Assembly (NCBI GenBank): GCA_963691655.1
Contig: OY829329.1
Coordinates: 21,528,708-21,592,707 of the forward strand
Reading direction: 5' to 3'
Length of the DNA stretch: 64,000 nucleotides
Source of the DNA: Toxonevra muliebris
Taxonomy: Eukaryota > Arthropoda > Insecta > Diptera > Pallopteridae
Of the stretch, positions 1 to 11,600 are shown piece after piece (position 1 is the stretch's first letter; every line of letters begins with the position of its first letter). The translations under genes and the position numbers were made by a program. A model generated the notes under the pieces. It saw only the letters and a list, made by a program, of their open reading frames with translations, had not been told where the DNA came from and searched no databases.

Positions 1-1510
1 AATTTCTAGTCTGGATTTGGACTGAATTTTGACTTGAATTTTGTCTTGAAGCTTGGTCTGAATTTGGTGCGAATTTTGGTCTGAATTTTGTCATGAATTT
101 TAGTCTGATTATTGGTCTGGACTTGGTCTGAATTTTGATCAGAATTTTGGTCTGAATTTTGTCCTGAAGCTTGGTCTGATTTGTGGTCTGGATTTGGGAT
201 GAATTTTAGGTGGAATTTTCGGCTGAATTTTGGTCTAAATTTTGGCCTGATTTCTGGTCTGAATTTGATTTGATTTTTGTTCTGAATTTTGGTCTGATTT
301 CTAGTCAAGATTTGGTCTGAATTTTATTCTGTATTTTGGCCTAAACTTTTGCCTGAATTCTGGTCTGAATTTCAATCTGAATTTTGTACTGAATTTTGGC
401 CTGATTTCTGGTCTGGATTTGACCTGAATTTTGGTCTGAATTATGTTTTGGATGTGCTTCGAATTTCGGTTTGAATTTTGTTTTGCTTTTGGTGTGAATT
501 TTATTCTGCCTTTGATAAGGATTTTAGTCTGGATTTGGTTTGATTTCTGGTCTGAATATCGGTCTGAAATTTAGTCAGCATTTTGGTCTGAATTTTGGTT
601 TGAATTTCGGTCTGAATTTCAGTCTGACTTTAATCTGAATTCTGGTCTGAATTTTGGTTTGAATTATAGTCAGAATTTCGATCAGAATTTCATTCTGAAT
701 TTGATCTGAATTTTTGTATGAATTTCGGCTTGAAGTTTGGTCTTGATTTTGGTCCGAGTTTTAGTCTGGATTTGTTCTGAATTTTGGTCTAATTTCAGGT
801 CCGAATTTTAGTCTGAATTTTGGTTTAAATTTCGGTCCAAATTTTGATCTGAATTTTGGCTTCATTTTCGGTCCAAATTTTGATCTGAATTTTGGCTTCA
901 TTTTCGGTCCAAATTTTGGTCTGAATTTTGGCTTCAATTTCGGTCCAAATTTTGGTCTGAATTTTGGCTTCAATTTCGGTCCAAATTTTGGTCTGAATTT
1001 TGGCTTCATTTTCGGTCCAAATTTTGGTCTGAATTTTGGCTTCAATTTCGGTCCAAATTGTGGTCTGAATTTTGGTCTGAATTTTGTTCCCCTTTTTGTC
1101 TGAATTTTAGGCAAAGTTTGTTCTGAATTTTGATCAGATTTCTAGTCCAAATGTTGGTCTGAATTTTATTGTGCTTTTGGGTCTGATTTTAGTCTAGATT
1201 TTAGTACGAATTATGGTCTGAACTTTGGTCTGATTTCTGATTTGGTTTTGGTTTGCCTGTGGTCTGAGTTATAGTCTGCTGATGGTCGAGAGTTTGGTGG
1301 AGTTTAGGTCCGAGTTTTGGTCTGAATTTCGATATCTTTTGGTCCGAATTTTAGACTGATTTTAATCCGTTTTTTTTTTTTGGACTGCTTTTGGTCTGAA
1401 TGGGATTCATATTTTAGTCTGGATTTTCATCTGTTTTTAGGTCTGATTTTATGAAGTGATTTTTAGTCTCCTTTGAGGACCCTGAATCTGGTCTGAATTT
1501 TGGTCTAATG
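1..1510 (+). repeat. 12-bp-seeded satellite, block 1 (plus orientation)
   Basis: Degenerate direct repeats of about 12 bp with consensus TTTTGGTCTGAA run from the left edge to about 1,510. Within 826-1,062 the array is more regular, with a 36-bp unit (three 12-mers) alternating TTTTGGTCTGAA, TTTTGGCTTCAA and TTTCGGTCCAAA. The long minus-strand reading frames here translate to repeated KPKFRPKFGPKL-type peptides; they follow from the 36-bp period and lack any domain, so I do not treat them as genes. The array continues beyond the window start. Confidence 0.9.
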
Positions 1511-3190
1511 TTGTCCGATGACAATGCAATCAATTTAATCTTTCCCAAACCCAAATCCGTGATCAGCTTATCATGAGGAGGAAGGATCATTGTGAGACCA
1601 GCAACGTACTCAAAATGGACCAAAAATAATTAAGATATCATATATTTAATAATTATCCATTTATTTATTTTGAAAGCCACGCCCACTTCAAGCCCAAATC
1701 TTAGATTAAATACTCAGGTATAATGTAATATTAGAGACAAAGGGGGGTAAAGGTTGTAGACTTTAAATGAATCGACAAATTTTGACTTCCAGTAGCCTCT
1801 CTCTCACTAGTGAATCTACATTGGGCTTGGCGAGGGTTTGAAACGTCCATCCCCCCCCCTTTACTAATGTAAATTCCACTAATTTTGATCATTGGCCATT
1901 GAAAATTAGTTAGTTCAGCTCTCTTTTGATTAGTGAGCATCTACAAAAAATTACAGAAAATTGCATGTCTTCAAAATATTTCAACTTGATTATTACTTTA
2001 TATTGACCTCTTTATTCCCTACCATGCAACCAAGAGACAATCTCAAAGAAAATCTTACAGAGCAACAGCGCCTCAAGAAATGTCGAGATGACGAACCGAA
2101 TTCAGCACATATACAAAGACAAGGAACCAACCAAACCAACCACATCCAGTGGAGAGTTGGAGAGTGTATGAAGATGAATGCCAATCCAAAGTAATCTACT
2201 TGAATCCAATGCACGTCCGTCGTCCATCGCGTGAATGATTTCGTTAATATTATGTATCTTTGTGTGGAAATCGCGAGCGGCGACCGCAGGCAACTCAACG
2301 GAATCGGAATCGAATAGAGATGAAGCATGAAAAATGTTCAGGAAAAGAAAAAAAAACAAGAAGACGAAGAAATGCCCAAGAAGATTATTATTATTATATA
2401 TGAGGAGAAGCAGCTACCACTGCCACCAAACTCGTAAGTAGGCAAGGCGATAATTTTTGTTATGCCAAAAAAAAAAAAAAAAAAAATGTTAAGAAAAATA
2501 CGATTGCCATTTGGCATTGTTGATTTAATAATAGGGCTCAAATACACTAAACTACAGCAACAGCAATGAACCGACAGACAGACAGACCGGCAAACTTATA
2601 CCAGAATTGATTCGAATCGAATCGAATCAAGTATGCGGCCAGCATCACTATGAAATATTTATACTCGAACATCATGGAACATGTGGAAATAGATGAGATG
2701 AGCTTTTCAGCTCAGGTTTTTATTATTTTATTATTCATATTGTTGGGTGTATGCATGTATGTATGTATGTATGTGTGAGTGTGTGTAGCCTGAGATAGCT
2801 CAAGTCGATAAGCCACTCTGCTGGGTTTATGTTTTGGAATTTATATATGAATATTAGAGAGAGCTTGAGAAAAAGTAGGTGGTAACGAAAAATCGTTTTG
2901 ATTTATGTAAGCGTAGCATTGACATGACAACAAATATTCTTTTCTTTTTTTTTCTTTTACTCCCCGACCAGTTTGAAATTGAAGGCAATTGTAGAAGCAC
3001 ACATGATTAACCTCAAGCAAACAATTAAATCTAAGAGTTATCATCATCTAGCGACGAAGGAGGTGCAAAGAAGGTGTAGATATAGAAAAGTTTTTGTTGG
3101 TCGTTGAGGAAGCTGTTGGTGATTCAGGCTCGAATTGGAAATTACTCCAAATGATATAAAATGAAAAGTTTGTCTGATATATCTATAACA
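1511..3190. other. Non-coding AT-rich spacer with microsatellites
   Basis: No gene recognised. It holds a C9 run near 1,852-1,860 and a G6 run near 1,742-1,747 that could pair, a 20-A run at 2,467-2,486, and an ATGT/GT tract at 2,751-2,786. A short minus-strand stretch at 1,500-1,623 reads like protein (VAGLTMILPPHDKLITDLGL) but has no recognised family and no clear splice signals. Confidence 0.6.
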
Positions 3191-4193
3191 TTTCTGAGTT
3201 CTCATATTTTACTCTGGCGTTGTTTTCGTTGCTGATCACGAATCTATAAATATTTTTTTTCGAATCAGGTCGAACTTTTGTGATATCGATGATTTTATAT
3301 TTTTTTTAAAAAATGGTAAGAGGGGGGTACGTGGGGAAAATATTTTTTTTATAGATGTTTTGTGTTTTTTACACGTTTTATGAGTTTTTGCAACGTTTTC
3401 AACAAAAAAAAAAAATTTGAAAAAAAAAATTTTTTTCGACCTAAATTTTTCAAAAAATTCTTAAAATTTTTTTTTTCGATTTTTTATATTTTTTATATGT
3501 TTTATGAGTATTTATAACAAATAAATTTAAAAAAAAAATTATTTTTTCCGACTTAAATTTTTCAAAAAAATCCATAAGGGGGGGTACATGGAAATAAAAT
3601 TTTTTTTTTGGCTTTTTCATGTTTTCTTCACGTTTTATGAGTTTTTGCAACATTTTCAAAAAAAAATAAAAAATTTTCAAATAAAATTATTTTTTTCGAC
3701 CTAAATTTTTCAAAAAATTTTTAAATTTTTTTTTTTCATTTTTATGTTTTTTATACGTTTTATGAGTTTTTACAACGTTTTCAAAAAAAAAAAATTTTTT
3801 ACAATTTTATGAGAAAAATCTTTAAATCATCGATATCACAAAAGTTCAACCTGACTCGAAAAAAATGATTCGTAGATCCGTGATCAGCATCGAAAACTTC
3901 AAAAAAATGAGTTTGCAACGTTTTCAACAAAAAAAATTTTCAAAATAAAATTATTTTTTTCGACCTAAATCTTTAGAAAAATTCTTAAATTTTTTTTTCT
4001 GATTTTTTATGTTTTCTATATGTTTTATGAGTTTTTACAATGTTTTTAACAAAAAAAAAATGTTGACCTTTTATAAGAAAAATCTTTAAATCATCGATAT
4101 CACAAAAGTTCAACCTGATCCGAAAAAAATTATTCGTAGATTCGTAATTAGCATCGAAAACAACTCCAGAAAAACCATATGAGAGCTCAGAAA
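3191..4193 (+). mobile_element. Foldback-like element with ~106-bp inverted arms
   Basis: The arms at 3,191-3,296 and 4,088-4,193 are inverted copies of each other, roughly 85% alike by eye; both contain TTTCTGAG at the outer end and GTGATATCGATGATTT at the inner end. The interior is a degenerate tandem repeat of roughly 110-130 bp containing CGACCTAAATTTTTCAAAAA and CGTTTTATGAGTTTTTACAA. An extra partial right arm lies at 3,825-3,898. Long inverted arms around tandem repeats, without an ORF, resemble Foldback elements, but no target duplication was confirmed. A related copy in the opposite orientation lies at 40.4-42.0 kb. Confidence 0.6.
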
Positions 4194-4439
4194 TTTTTTT
4201 TTAGGCCTATTTTGTTGTACAGTGTAACTATTTTAAGACGTTTCTGTTTTTTTTTTCTCATCTTATAGTTTGAGACTCGCTGGTCTAGATTATGAGCCCA
4301 TGGGTTTGGATTTGATTCTCGGTTTGGGGATGGTCTTTCCTTTATTTCTAATTTCAACAAAAGTAAAGAGTCCTATTTTACCATGAAAAATGTCTCCTGT
4401 CATGCCAACAACAAAGACCATAACATCCTTATTCGATGT
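4194..4439. other. Unassigned spacer
   Basis: Nothing recognised. A weak tRNA-like stretch near 4,262-4,320 was examined and rejected. Confidence 0.4.
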
Positions 4440-4860
4440 CAGCTATGACTCAAACTGAATCATACACCCATGAAGAAATGCTTGCGGCAAGGAAGCGAGT
4501 TTAACCTAAATGACTCTTGCAATGAGTCACTGTCTCATCTGCAACCTGCTCAACCCACTAAATCTGGAAATGAAAAGCCTTTTTTGACATAAACTCTGAC
4601 TGAGCAGAGTCTTCTTGAGATATACTTATGCCAAAATATACTTTCTGGATACACCAATCCATTTTATTCCATTCATTTTTTTAAATTGTTTAAGTAAAAT
4701 AAAAAATATTTACTTAAAAATGAAAAATATATCTTCATAAATGTTTTTTTCTTGACTGATTCATGCAGTGAGTCACTGACTCATTAGCTCCCTGCTCAAT
4801 TCACCGAATGTAGAAAAGTAAAATTTGGGGAGCGCATTCTTTTCTCGGCACAGGATCTTA
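4440..4860 (+). repeat. TGASTCA-rich dispersed repeat, two diverged units
   Basis: Two units, near 4,510 and 4,760, carry the pattern (gap)-ATGAGTCACTG-(gap) followed by GCTCAACCCACTAAATCTGG or a variant. This is the same family and orientation as the repeats at 21.4-26.7 kb. The first has one exact TGASTCA heptamer, the second two. Confidence 0.6.
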
Positions 4861-5179
4861 CAATAAATATAACATTGGGAAATATTTCTTTTAAGCGCTA
4901 AAGAACGATGTATAATAAAAACTCTTTACCTAACTTATGCAGAGGATTATTACTTCATAAACGCTCTGCTCAAAAAATTGAATCTAAAAAAGTTTTATTT
5001 GGAAGTCACATTCATTTCAAGGAATGGACTTTAAATAAGAGAAATCTTTTAGAGAAGGCTGCGCCCCCAAATATCCTACCATGTTACATGGGTTCATATC
5101 TCGGCACGCTCAAAAAATCAAATATAAAAAATACAAATTTTTCTACACAGCACCACCTCTTGGCTCAACAGTAAAAAAA
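4861..5179. other. Unassigned spacer
   Basis: AT-rich, with an open stretch (4,908-5,174) that encodes no recognisable domain. It may be diverged TGASTCA-family sequence. Nothing else seen. Confidence 0.4.
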
Positions 5180-5356
5180 AAAATGCCTGTGAAAAATGCT
5201 TTTCACTTCGCCATTCGGATTCGGCATAAAACTGTAGGTCCCTTCCATTCGTGTATAACTATTACTCACACAACACGAATGGATGCGATAAGCTCGGCCT
5301 TGGTCCTCCAAGGGCTGTTGTGCCATAATAATAGTAGTAGTAGTAGTAGTAGTAAT
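5180..5356 (+). mobile_element. 3' tail of a retroposon with (TAG)n end
   Basis: The sequence runs through CATTCGGATTCGGCATAAAA, a direct repeat-like ACACGAATGGATGCGATAAG, then CCAAGGGCTGTTGTGCCATA, and ends in about seven TAG triplets (5,332-5,353). A closely related core with an ATG-triplet tail lies at 15,785-15,833 on the minus strand. Short trinucleotide tails are typical of some LINE clades and the SINEs they mobilise. I recognise the body as a common dipteran repeat type from memory only, so the family name is left open. Confidence 0.55.
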
Positions 5357-6713
5357 GTCATCTATTGAAGAAAATCCTTTAAAAAGGATTAACTTTTAAA
5401 TTGAATTAGCCATGTAGCCATTTAATTTCTATTGCTTCCTCCATAGCCTTAAAAATTCAATAAATAATTGTCTTAATTTCACTAAATCTCTAAATTATAG
5501 CCGCAATAATAACCGCAGCAACAACAACAACAACCAGAAAATATCATTATTAATATCTCAAACTTCCTGTTCATTACATGTGAGCAATTAATTACGAAAC
5601 AAAATAAAAGCAACAACAACAACAATGAATATTAATTTCAATATTTTTAGCATATTTAATTTATTTGTTTTTTGCTGTTGTTTTTTTGTTTTTTTTGTTT
5701 ATTTCAAAAATTATTAAAATTTTTTTTTTTTTTTTTTGATGAAACTTTTTCTTTCACATGACAACAGTAATAACAACAACAAAAAGATTACCTAATAATA
5801 AAAACAACAACACATGTATGTAATAAAAACGGCATATCTCTTTTGAGAAGAGAGAATAACTCTCCGCTCCTTACAGGAACGCCTCTCATGATGAGAGAGA
5901 GAGAGGTATCAAGTGAAATGCAATAATAACAACAACAACAAAATGCCATGTACACTTCAACTTCTCAACAAGAAGAGAAAAATTAACAACAACAACAACA
6001 AAATTAAAGAAAACAACACAAGCTCACATCAAATCGAAACTATAAATCTGCCATTGTAGGCAGTTTTTTTATTGTTGATATTTTCTTCGTCCCCTTCTCT
6101 TACTTCTACACCGTCATCATCATACTCATCTTCATTATGGTATGGCTCAGGTATATACACGCACACATGCATATATAATTCAGTGCTGCTATAGTTTATT
6201 GTTGGTAATGGTGTTGCATTTCGAAGGAGGAACTCATCAACTTCATCATCATCATCGTCGTCATCGTTCTTATTGTTGCTTGCATTTCATTTCATTTCAC
6301 TTGTAACATTGTTTTCGTATATGTTTGTAGCTTTTAGTTTTATGCGTTTTGTTTTTGTTTTTTATTTTTTTTTTTTAACGCGCATTCAAAAATAAAAGTA
6401 AGAACCAACAGAAAACCGTGTGTTGACCACCACTGGCCAACTGTGTTTGCCAATACATCAGCCATTTTTTCTCCCTGTTTTCTTTCGTTTTTTTTTGTTT
6501 TTGTTTTTTGTATACGTTTTGTAGTTTGAAAATCATTCGTCATCGAACTCCACCAACATCCGTTTGTGTTTGTTGCTAGTCGCAGGTGTAAATTTTTTAG
6601 AAATCGATAAATATTTCTTTCTTGAAATTAAATGCATTATAATGATCTGCTTTTGTTTTTGTTTGTTTGAAAGTTGCTGGATGAAGAAAAAGTAAAATAG
6701 GGATTCAGTTTGT
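5357..6713. other. Non-coding DNA with CAA triplets
   Basis: Apparently single-copy fly DNA rich in CAA/AAC triplets (5,515-5,535, 5,770-5,790, 5,925-6,000), T-runs (5,700-5,737) and a CATCATC stretch near 6,115-6,270. No coding signal was seen. Confidence 0.6.
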
Positions 6714-7016
6714 TTGAATATGGAGACGGTTGCAGGTGTTAATCATCAGAGCATCTGTAATTCATCAAATCTGCTCATATACCTGACACCAGATAGTAAG
6801 TTTGAGGTCAAGCTTCTAGCAAAACTAAGGGAGATTTATAGAACGACGGGCAATCTTCACCTGAATAAAGCAAGGACTGTCATAATATATCGGTCCCAAG
6901 TCAAAGGATTAGTGAATGAAAAATGTATTAATAAGATACCTCAACTCCAAATATCCCACTCCCGTCCCCCCATCTCTTCGGAGCCGCTTTTAAACTTTAT
7001 AGCTTGATTCTTTATT
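6714..7016 (+). other. Possible upstream remnant of the LINE at 7.0 kb
   Basis: An open frame exists but its peptide has no recognised motif. Its position directly before a LINE C-terminus suggests diverged retrotransposon coding sequence. This is inference from adjacency. Confidence 0.25.
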
Positions 7017-7592
7017 TTGCAAACATGCCAGAATGTTGCTCTCCGCACAGTTACAGGCTGCCATCTCATGTCTCACGAAAATCACCCCTACTTACATGAC
7101 GAGACGAAGATGCTGAGAGTGAAGAAACATTACGTCTTGCTCTCAAAGCAATTTTTACTAGCATGCCACCCGAACAAATCTCTGACAAGGTCGACTTTAC
7201 CTTCACGGATCATACGGAAAGATTTGTCTAAGTATAAAGAAGACATAAGTAGATTCTTGGACTAAACAGCGTTCGACCGAGAGGCATACGCGACCGCCAT
7301 AAAAACACTGCCCACAAAAACGATGCAGTCAGCATCTCAAAGCCGACCACTGAACCATGTTCTAAACACAAGATTACCGACGGTGGCAGAAGAAGATAAG
7401 CAGCTTCCAATATCCACAAGATCTAAGCGGACACAACTTAGATCACGCTGGAGCTGTTACCTAAACTGCTACATGGCAAGGATCAGCAACGAGGCAGTGG
7501 ATATGTGCCCTAAATGCGGGCTGAGCCCACACGACCGAACGTACTTGTTTAACTACCCACTTAGTTCGTTGCTCCTGCAGGAAGAGGGCTAG
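7017..7592 (+). pseudogene. Jockey-like LINE ORF2, C-terminal fragment
   Basis: This is the downstream end of a non-LTR retrotransposon pol protein (endonuclease-reverse transcriptase, which copies element RNA at a nicked target). The frame contains LRTVTGCHLMSHENHP and LLSKQFLLACHP, the conserved post-RT block of Jockey-superfamily elements, then LRSRWSCYLNCY and the zinc-knuckle-like MCPKCGLSPHDRTYLFNYP (C-x2-C-x4-H form, normally followed by a C). The two parts are in one frame, separated by a single TAA at 7,263-7,265. The reverse transcriptase domain itself is absent upstream, so this is a truncated, dead copy. The same block occurs in diverged form near 11,400-11,560 in the neighbouring element. 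Confidence 0.8.
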
Positions 7593-8341
7593 AATATTCC
7601 CGCGGTAAGGTATGCCTGTCGTAAGAGGCGATTGAAATACCTTACAAAGGTGGAGAGCGTGATCAAAATCTAAAAAAAGTAGTATAAGGGGTTACCCATC
7701 CTGATAAATGACGCCGCTTAAGTCTGCCGTCTCACCAGACCGATTAAAGCAATAAGGCGCAGCCCAGAAGAAGAGTAAACGCCAAGGAGACCCAGCCGTC
7801 TCCCGCGTGTATACGAAATGGTGCTTCAGACTGCAATGCGACCACGCCCGTCTTACCAGAATGATCGAAACAGAAAGATAAAGTGACACTAATCCCGTTA
7901 AGATCGAGACCTGTAAGATAAAAAATGTAAGACGTTAAATGCGTGTTCTCAAAGCCGCAATCTCCCGCCTTTAAAAACTTGTTCTCGCGCTTGCTGCTCC
8001 AGCCGTCTCTTTACCCCGCCGCTGTTAGACCCAACCTCAAAGCTGGTGGTAACAAACCAGACCGTCAAAAAACCACGCGATAGAACAGTAATGCTCTAGA
8101 CGGCCTCCCGACGAAATACTTAACGGTGGTTGCGGGAGGGAGTTTTCGTCGGACGAGAGAAGATGTTTAGCGGGTGAAAGTTTCGCACTGACTTTGGGTT
8201 TCAATGCTTTTATTCCTCGTTAAAAAGAACCCTCTTACATAGTCCTTACGAACCTTACGATAACTTCACTACGGACAAAATCAATTAAAGTGGCTCTCTT
8301 TCTCACTGACCTCAGTGACGGACTCCGATGGAATCCGATGA
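7593..8341 (+). other. Non-coding leader-like region between LINE fragments
   Basis: It begins with GGTATGCCTGTCGTAAGAGG followed by CGATTGAAATACC, which can fold as nested stems (GGTAT with ATACC, and GCCT with AGGC). The rest has no long frame. Its position just before the RTE-like reverse transcriptase suggests a 5' untranslated or lost N-terminal region of that element. A structured segment at 8,104-8,151 is listed separately. Confidence 0.35.
8104..8151 (+). other. Interleaved inverted repeats, pseudoknot-capable
   Basis: CCTCC (8,104-8,108) can pair with GGAGG (8,135-8,139), and CGACGAAA (8,109-8,116) can pair with TTTCGTCG (8,144-8,151). The order A-B-A'-B' permits an H-type pseudoknot. 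A longer version of the first stem (CCTCCCG with CGGGAGG) would compete with the second. No function is shown. Confidence 0.35.
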
Positions 8342-9741
8342 ATGAGGAAACCTAAAGCCTACTTTCCCCTTCGACAACCTCCGTATTTAATAGTATTTGC
8401 AGTTACTTTTTTTAAGCTAATCAACACAAAGGATAATCCTATGAATACAAAGCATTCACACCCTTGCCAGTTATCAAACCCGGGTTCCCCAAAGCGCTTG
8501 ACCATCAGAGCAACACAATTTGATAGGCTTGCGGAAGCTGGAATTCAGTCCCTATTAATCCGCAATGTGGTGGAACATCAAAGAACAGACGTTTGCTTTC
8601 GTCTCAAGATTGATGGCAAGCTGCTGCTGCTAGAGGAAGCAAAAATACTCGTTAGATGGCACGAAAATTTCTCCAACCTACTTAACAACGAAGATAGCGG
8701 GGGCTGTAACGCGGGCGATGATTTAACAGAGCTTAAGAAATATTGTAACTCCGACGAGGACGAGATTAGATCTGCGATACTAAAACTAAAAAATGAAAAG
8801 GCATGCGGGGTAGACAGCAGAACGGTCGAACTACTGAAATACAGCGGCCCATCTGTCATATCTGCTTTGACGAAACTAGTACAAAAAATTTGGGAAGACG
8901 AAATAATCAATCGAGACTGGCGATCCAGCTTAATATTTCCGATCTACAAAAATGGAGAGAAAGAGACTGAAACTTCTCTTCTAAGCTTAGCGTACAAGGT
9001 GTTCACTAATATACTCGTCGACAGAATAAATCCGATGGCAGAGGATATTCTAGGCGAGTACCAAGGTGGATTTAGAGCGAATAGATCAACCACTAACCGA
9101 TGTTTCGTAATGTGCCAAATATTTGAAAAATTTGATCAGCATTTGATAGCATCGACAGGAAAAAACTGCCCTACGTCGGCAAGGAGTACCAATGAATCTT
9201 GCGTCACTGGTTTCTATGACTGTGACAGGAACCATATCTAATGTTATGCTACAAGGAAAGACTTCTGACCCATTAGATATTGTCTTAGGTGTCAAGCAAG
9301 TAGACACGATATCCACCGTGATTTTTAATTTAGTCTTAAATTTTGTCTTAAGCGATATTGGCCCTGGAGCGACTAACTTCACAAAGAGTGTACAGATTTG
9401 TGGCTATGCTGACGACATTGCTATCATCGCAAGAAGCCAACGCGCTCTTGCCGACACTGTGTTACATCTCATAAACAAAGACTCAAAACTGGTTGGACTA
9501 GAAGTTAATATTGAAAAGACAAAAAGTCTGGTCAGGTCGCAGAACACCGCCCGTCCGCCACGGTAACATTGAGATCGGGTCTCATAATTTCAAAAAGTCG
9601 AAACTTTCAAATACCTTTGGAGTAATTCTAAGCAGTGCAGCAGACCTTCTGCAAGTTGTTAACAGAAGCTACACCTATCTAAAGCGCACCTTGAATTTAG
9701 TTTCCAAAAAAACAAACTACTATCATCAACATGTAAACTAA
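8342..9741 (+). pseudogene. RTE-like LINE reverse transcriptase, frameshifted
   Basis: Three overlapping frames together resemble an RTE-clade reverse transcriptase. Frame 1 (about 8,580-9,160) has KNEKACGVDSRTVELLKYSG, WRSSLIFPIYKNGEK, AYKVFTNILVDRINPMAEDI and GEYQGGFRANRSTTN, the usual finger and thumb-proximal blocks. Frame 2 (9,192-9,566) has GVKQVDTISTVIFNLVL and the intact catalytic box YADD at 9,405-9,416, then GLEVNIEKTK. Frame 3 (9,511-9,741) has the following NRSYTYLKRTLNLVSKK block. The segment that should carry palm motif A (xxDxxxAFD) is missing between frames 1 and 2, so the copy is deleted as well as frameshifted. No endonuclease domain was recognised. Flanked on both sides by Jockey-like fragments. 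Confidence 0.8.
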
Positions 9742-9778
9742 AACTGGTAAACTCGCCAGTGATACCTCCAGCGAACGT

Positions 9779-11600
9779 ATGAGCCGACGAAAAGTTCTCC
9801 GTGAAGCAATCTTGAAGGCCGCATACAGATGCATCCCAGCAGGCAGAATACCCAAAATACGACCTAACTTCCCCAGAGAAGCAGCCATCCTAGCAGAGGA
9901 ACGCGGCACCATCCGCGTCGCCCGCCCAAGCGATCCGAGTATTTCACACCTCAACGCCGAGATTAAAAAGCTAGCGGATGAGCACCGCAGGAAGAAATGA
10001 TGGGACCATGTGGAAAGTTGCGCCTATGGTTCGCAGAAGTTGTGGTCCACCATCAAATTTCTTTCAAATCTCAGGAGAAGAAAGGATCTCACAGCGATTA
10101 CCTTTGACTCAACTGCTGTAGAGAACGCAAAAAGCTACTCAAGGCAGTTCTGTCGACAGTTCATTAAGCATCCAGCAAAAAACGATAATGTGAAGCGAGC
10201 ACTGAATATGAACCACGAATACATGGCGCACTCTTTCACTCGATTTAACAAATGCCATTAAAAACGTTAAAGCGTCCAATACGCTTGGTCCACACAGGAT
10301 ATCGATGGTGATGCTGAAACACTGCTGGGCGTTCACGGTTGCAGTACCTCACAGAAGTACTTAACCTGTCGATGCGTATAATGGCTATATGCATTCCGAA
10401 TATCCGGTTGACCGTATCATTCCGCTACCCAAACCTGGCAAGCCATCGGACCAAGGCAAGGCGTTCCGTCCAATATCGCTCCTCTCGCCAGTTGCCAAAA
10501 CTCTTGGAGCCTTGTTACTCCCATCGCTCGACGAACACCATGAACTCGCGGACCAACAGCATGGCTTCCGCAAAACACGCAGCACCACAACAGAGCTCGT
10601 TGCGATCTAAGAGCAAATCGACTATGGCATGAACCAGCGAAAGCGTTGCGACAAGACCATTTTGGTAGCTCTAGCCTTGGCTAAAGCGTTTGATACAGTA
10701 AGCCATACGATACATCAACTCTATAGTTCACCCCAGTCAAACACTATCAAAAAATGGCAAACTATATGAGTGGAAGACAGGCATATGTAGAATGTAGGAA
10801 CGCAAAATCAAACACAGGCGTACCACAAGGCGGCGTTCTATCCTCCTAGCTCTTCAATTTCTACATGTCCAAACTCCCTGCTCCACCTGCCGACATCACC
10901 TTGGTCTCGTACGTGAACGACTGCTCTATCCTAGCGACTGGCAGTGATGTCACCGATCTGATCAACAAAATCAACACCTACCTGAATGAAGTCTCGGGTT
11001 ACTATAGATGCCGAAACCTGCAGCTCACCCCGTGGATCAAGGAGATTAGACGCGGATCAAGGAGATTAGACGCGGATCAAGGAGATTAGAAGCGGATCAA
11101 GGAGATTAGACGCGGATCAAGGAGATTAGAACGCTCCATCTTCAGATCGATGGCTGACAACTACCGCCCGTGAGGCACCTATAAATCTTGGGTGTTACGT
11201 TCGACTGCCTTCTCACCTTTGCAGCACATGCCAACAACACGCGCAACAACGTCAGCAAACGTAACGACAAACGGAAAGATAAGGAGACGTTGCTGACTAC
11301 CTATAACGCTATTGGTAGATTAGTGCTAAATTACGCTGCTCCAGTATAGATTCCTGCTGATATCAGCGACTCACAATGGCGCAGGTTCCATTAGTCGCAA
11401 AATGCAACCCTGCGCACCATCACCGGCTGCCATCTGATGACGACTTAAGATCAACTTTATGTTGAGGTTAAGGTGTTGAAAGTAAAACAATACAACGAGC
11501 TGCTCTCAAAACGATTATGGTTGGCATGCCATTCCTACGGACACCCGAACTATGGACTAACCGAAACTAACACTGACTAACGATTAAACAACATAATTGC
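9779..11600 (+). pseudogene. Jockey-like LINE ORF2, RT region, dead copy
   Basis: It starts within the linker before the reverse transcriptase (AGRIPKIRPNFPREAAILAE, then LADEHRRKK-TGA-WDHVESC with an in-frame stop at 9,998-10,000). After a frameshift near 10,255 the fingers follow: RIIPLPKPGKPSDQGKAFRP, ISLLSPVAKTLGALLLPSLD and QQHGFRKTRSTTTE (10,420-10,605). Motif A reads VALALAKAFDTVSH, so the first catalytic Asp is Ala. Motif C reads YVND instead of YADD (near 10,910). Further stops and frameshifts follow, then ATLRTITGCHLM and NELLSKRLWLACH near 11,400-11,530. It carries a local 20-bp amplification at 11,031-11,130. A second copy of the same linker and RT block is on the minus strand at 63.3-64.0 kb. 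Confidence 0.85.
11031..11130 (+). repeat. 20-bp x 5 tandem repeat inside LINE coding sequence
   Basis: Five near-identical units CGCGGATCAAGGAGATTAGA (units 1 and 4 differ by a base or two) occur back to back. The surrounding sequence is LINE coding DNA that would contain one copy, so four extra units (80 bp, not a multiple of three) were added locally and shift the frame. Confidence 0.9.

Noticed and set aside
761..1114. Basic repeat protein (KPKFRPKFGP) on the minus strand
   Set aside because: It mirrors the 36-bp satellite unit and has no other coding evidence.
4262..4320. tRNA-like stretch with a GATTTGATTC B-box resemblance
   Set aside because: No acceptor stem, no proper A box, no anticodon arm.
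8578..8910. Antisense serine-rich frame
   Set aside because: Shadow of the RTE-like reverse transcriptase on the plus strand.
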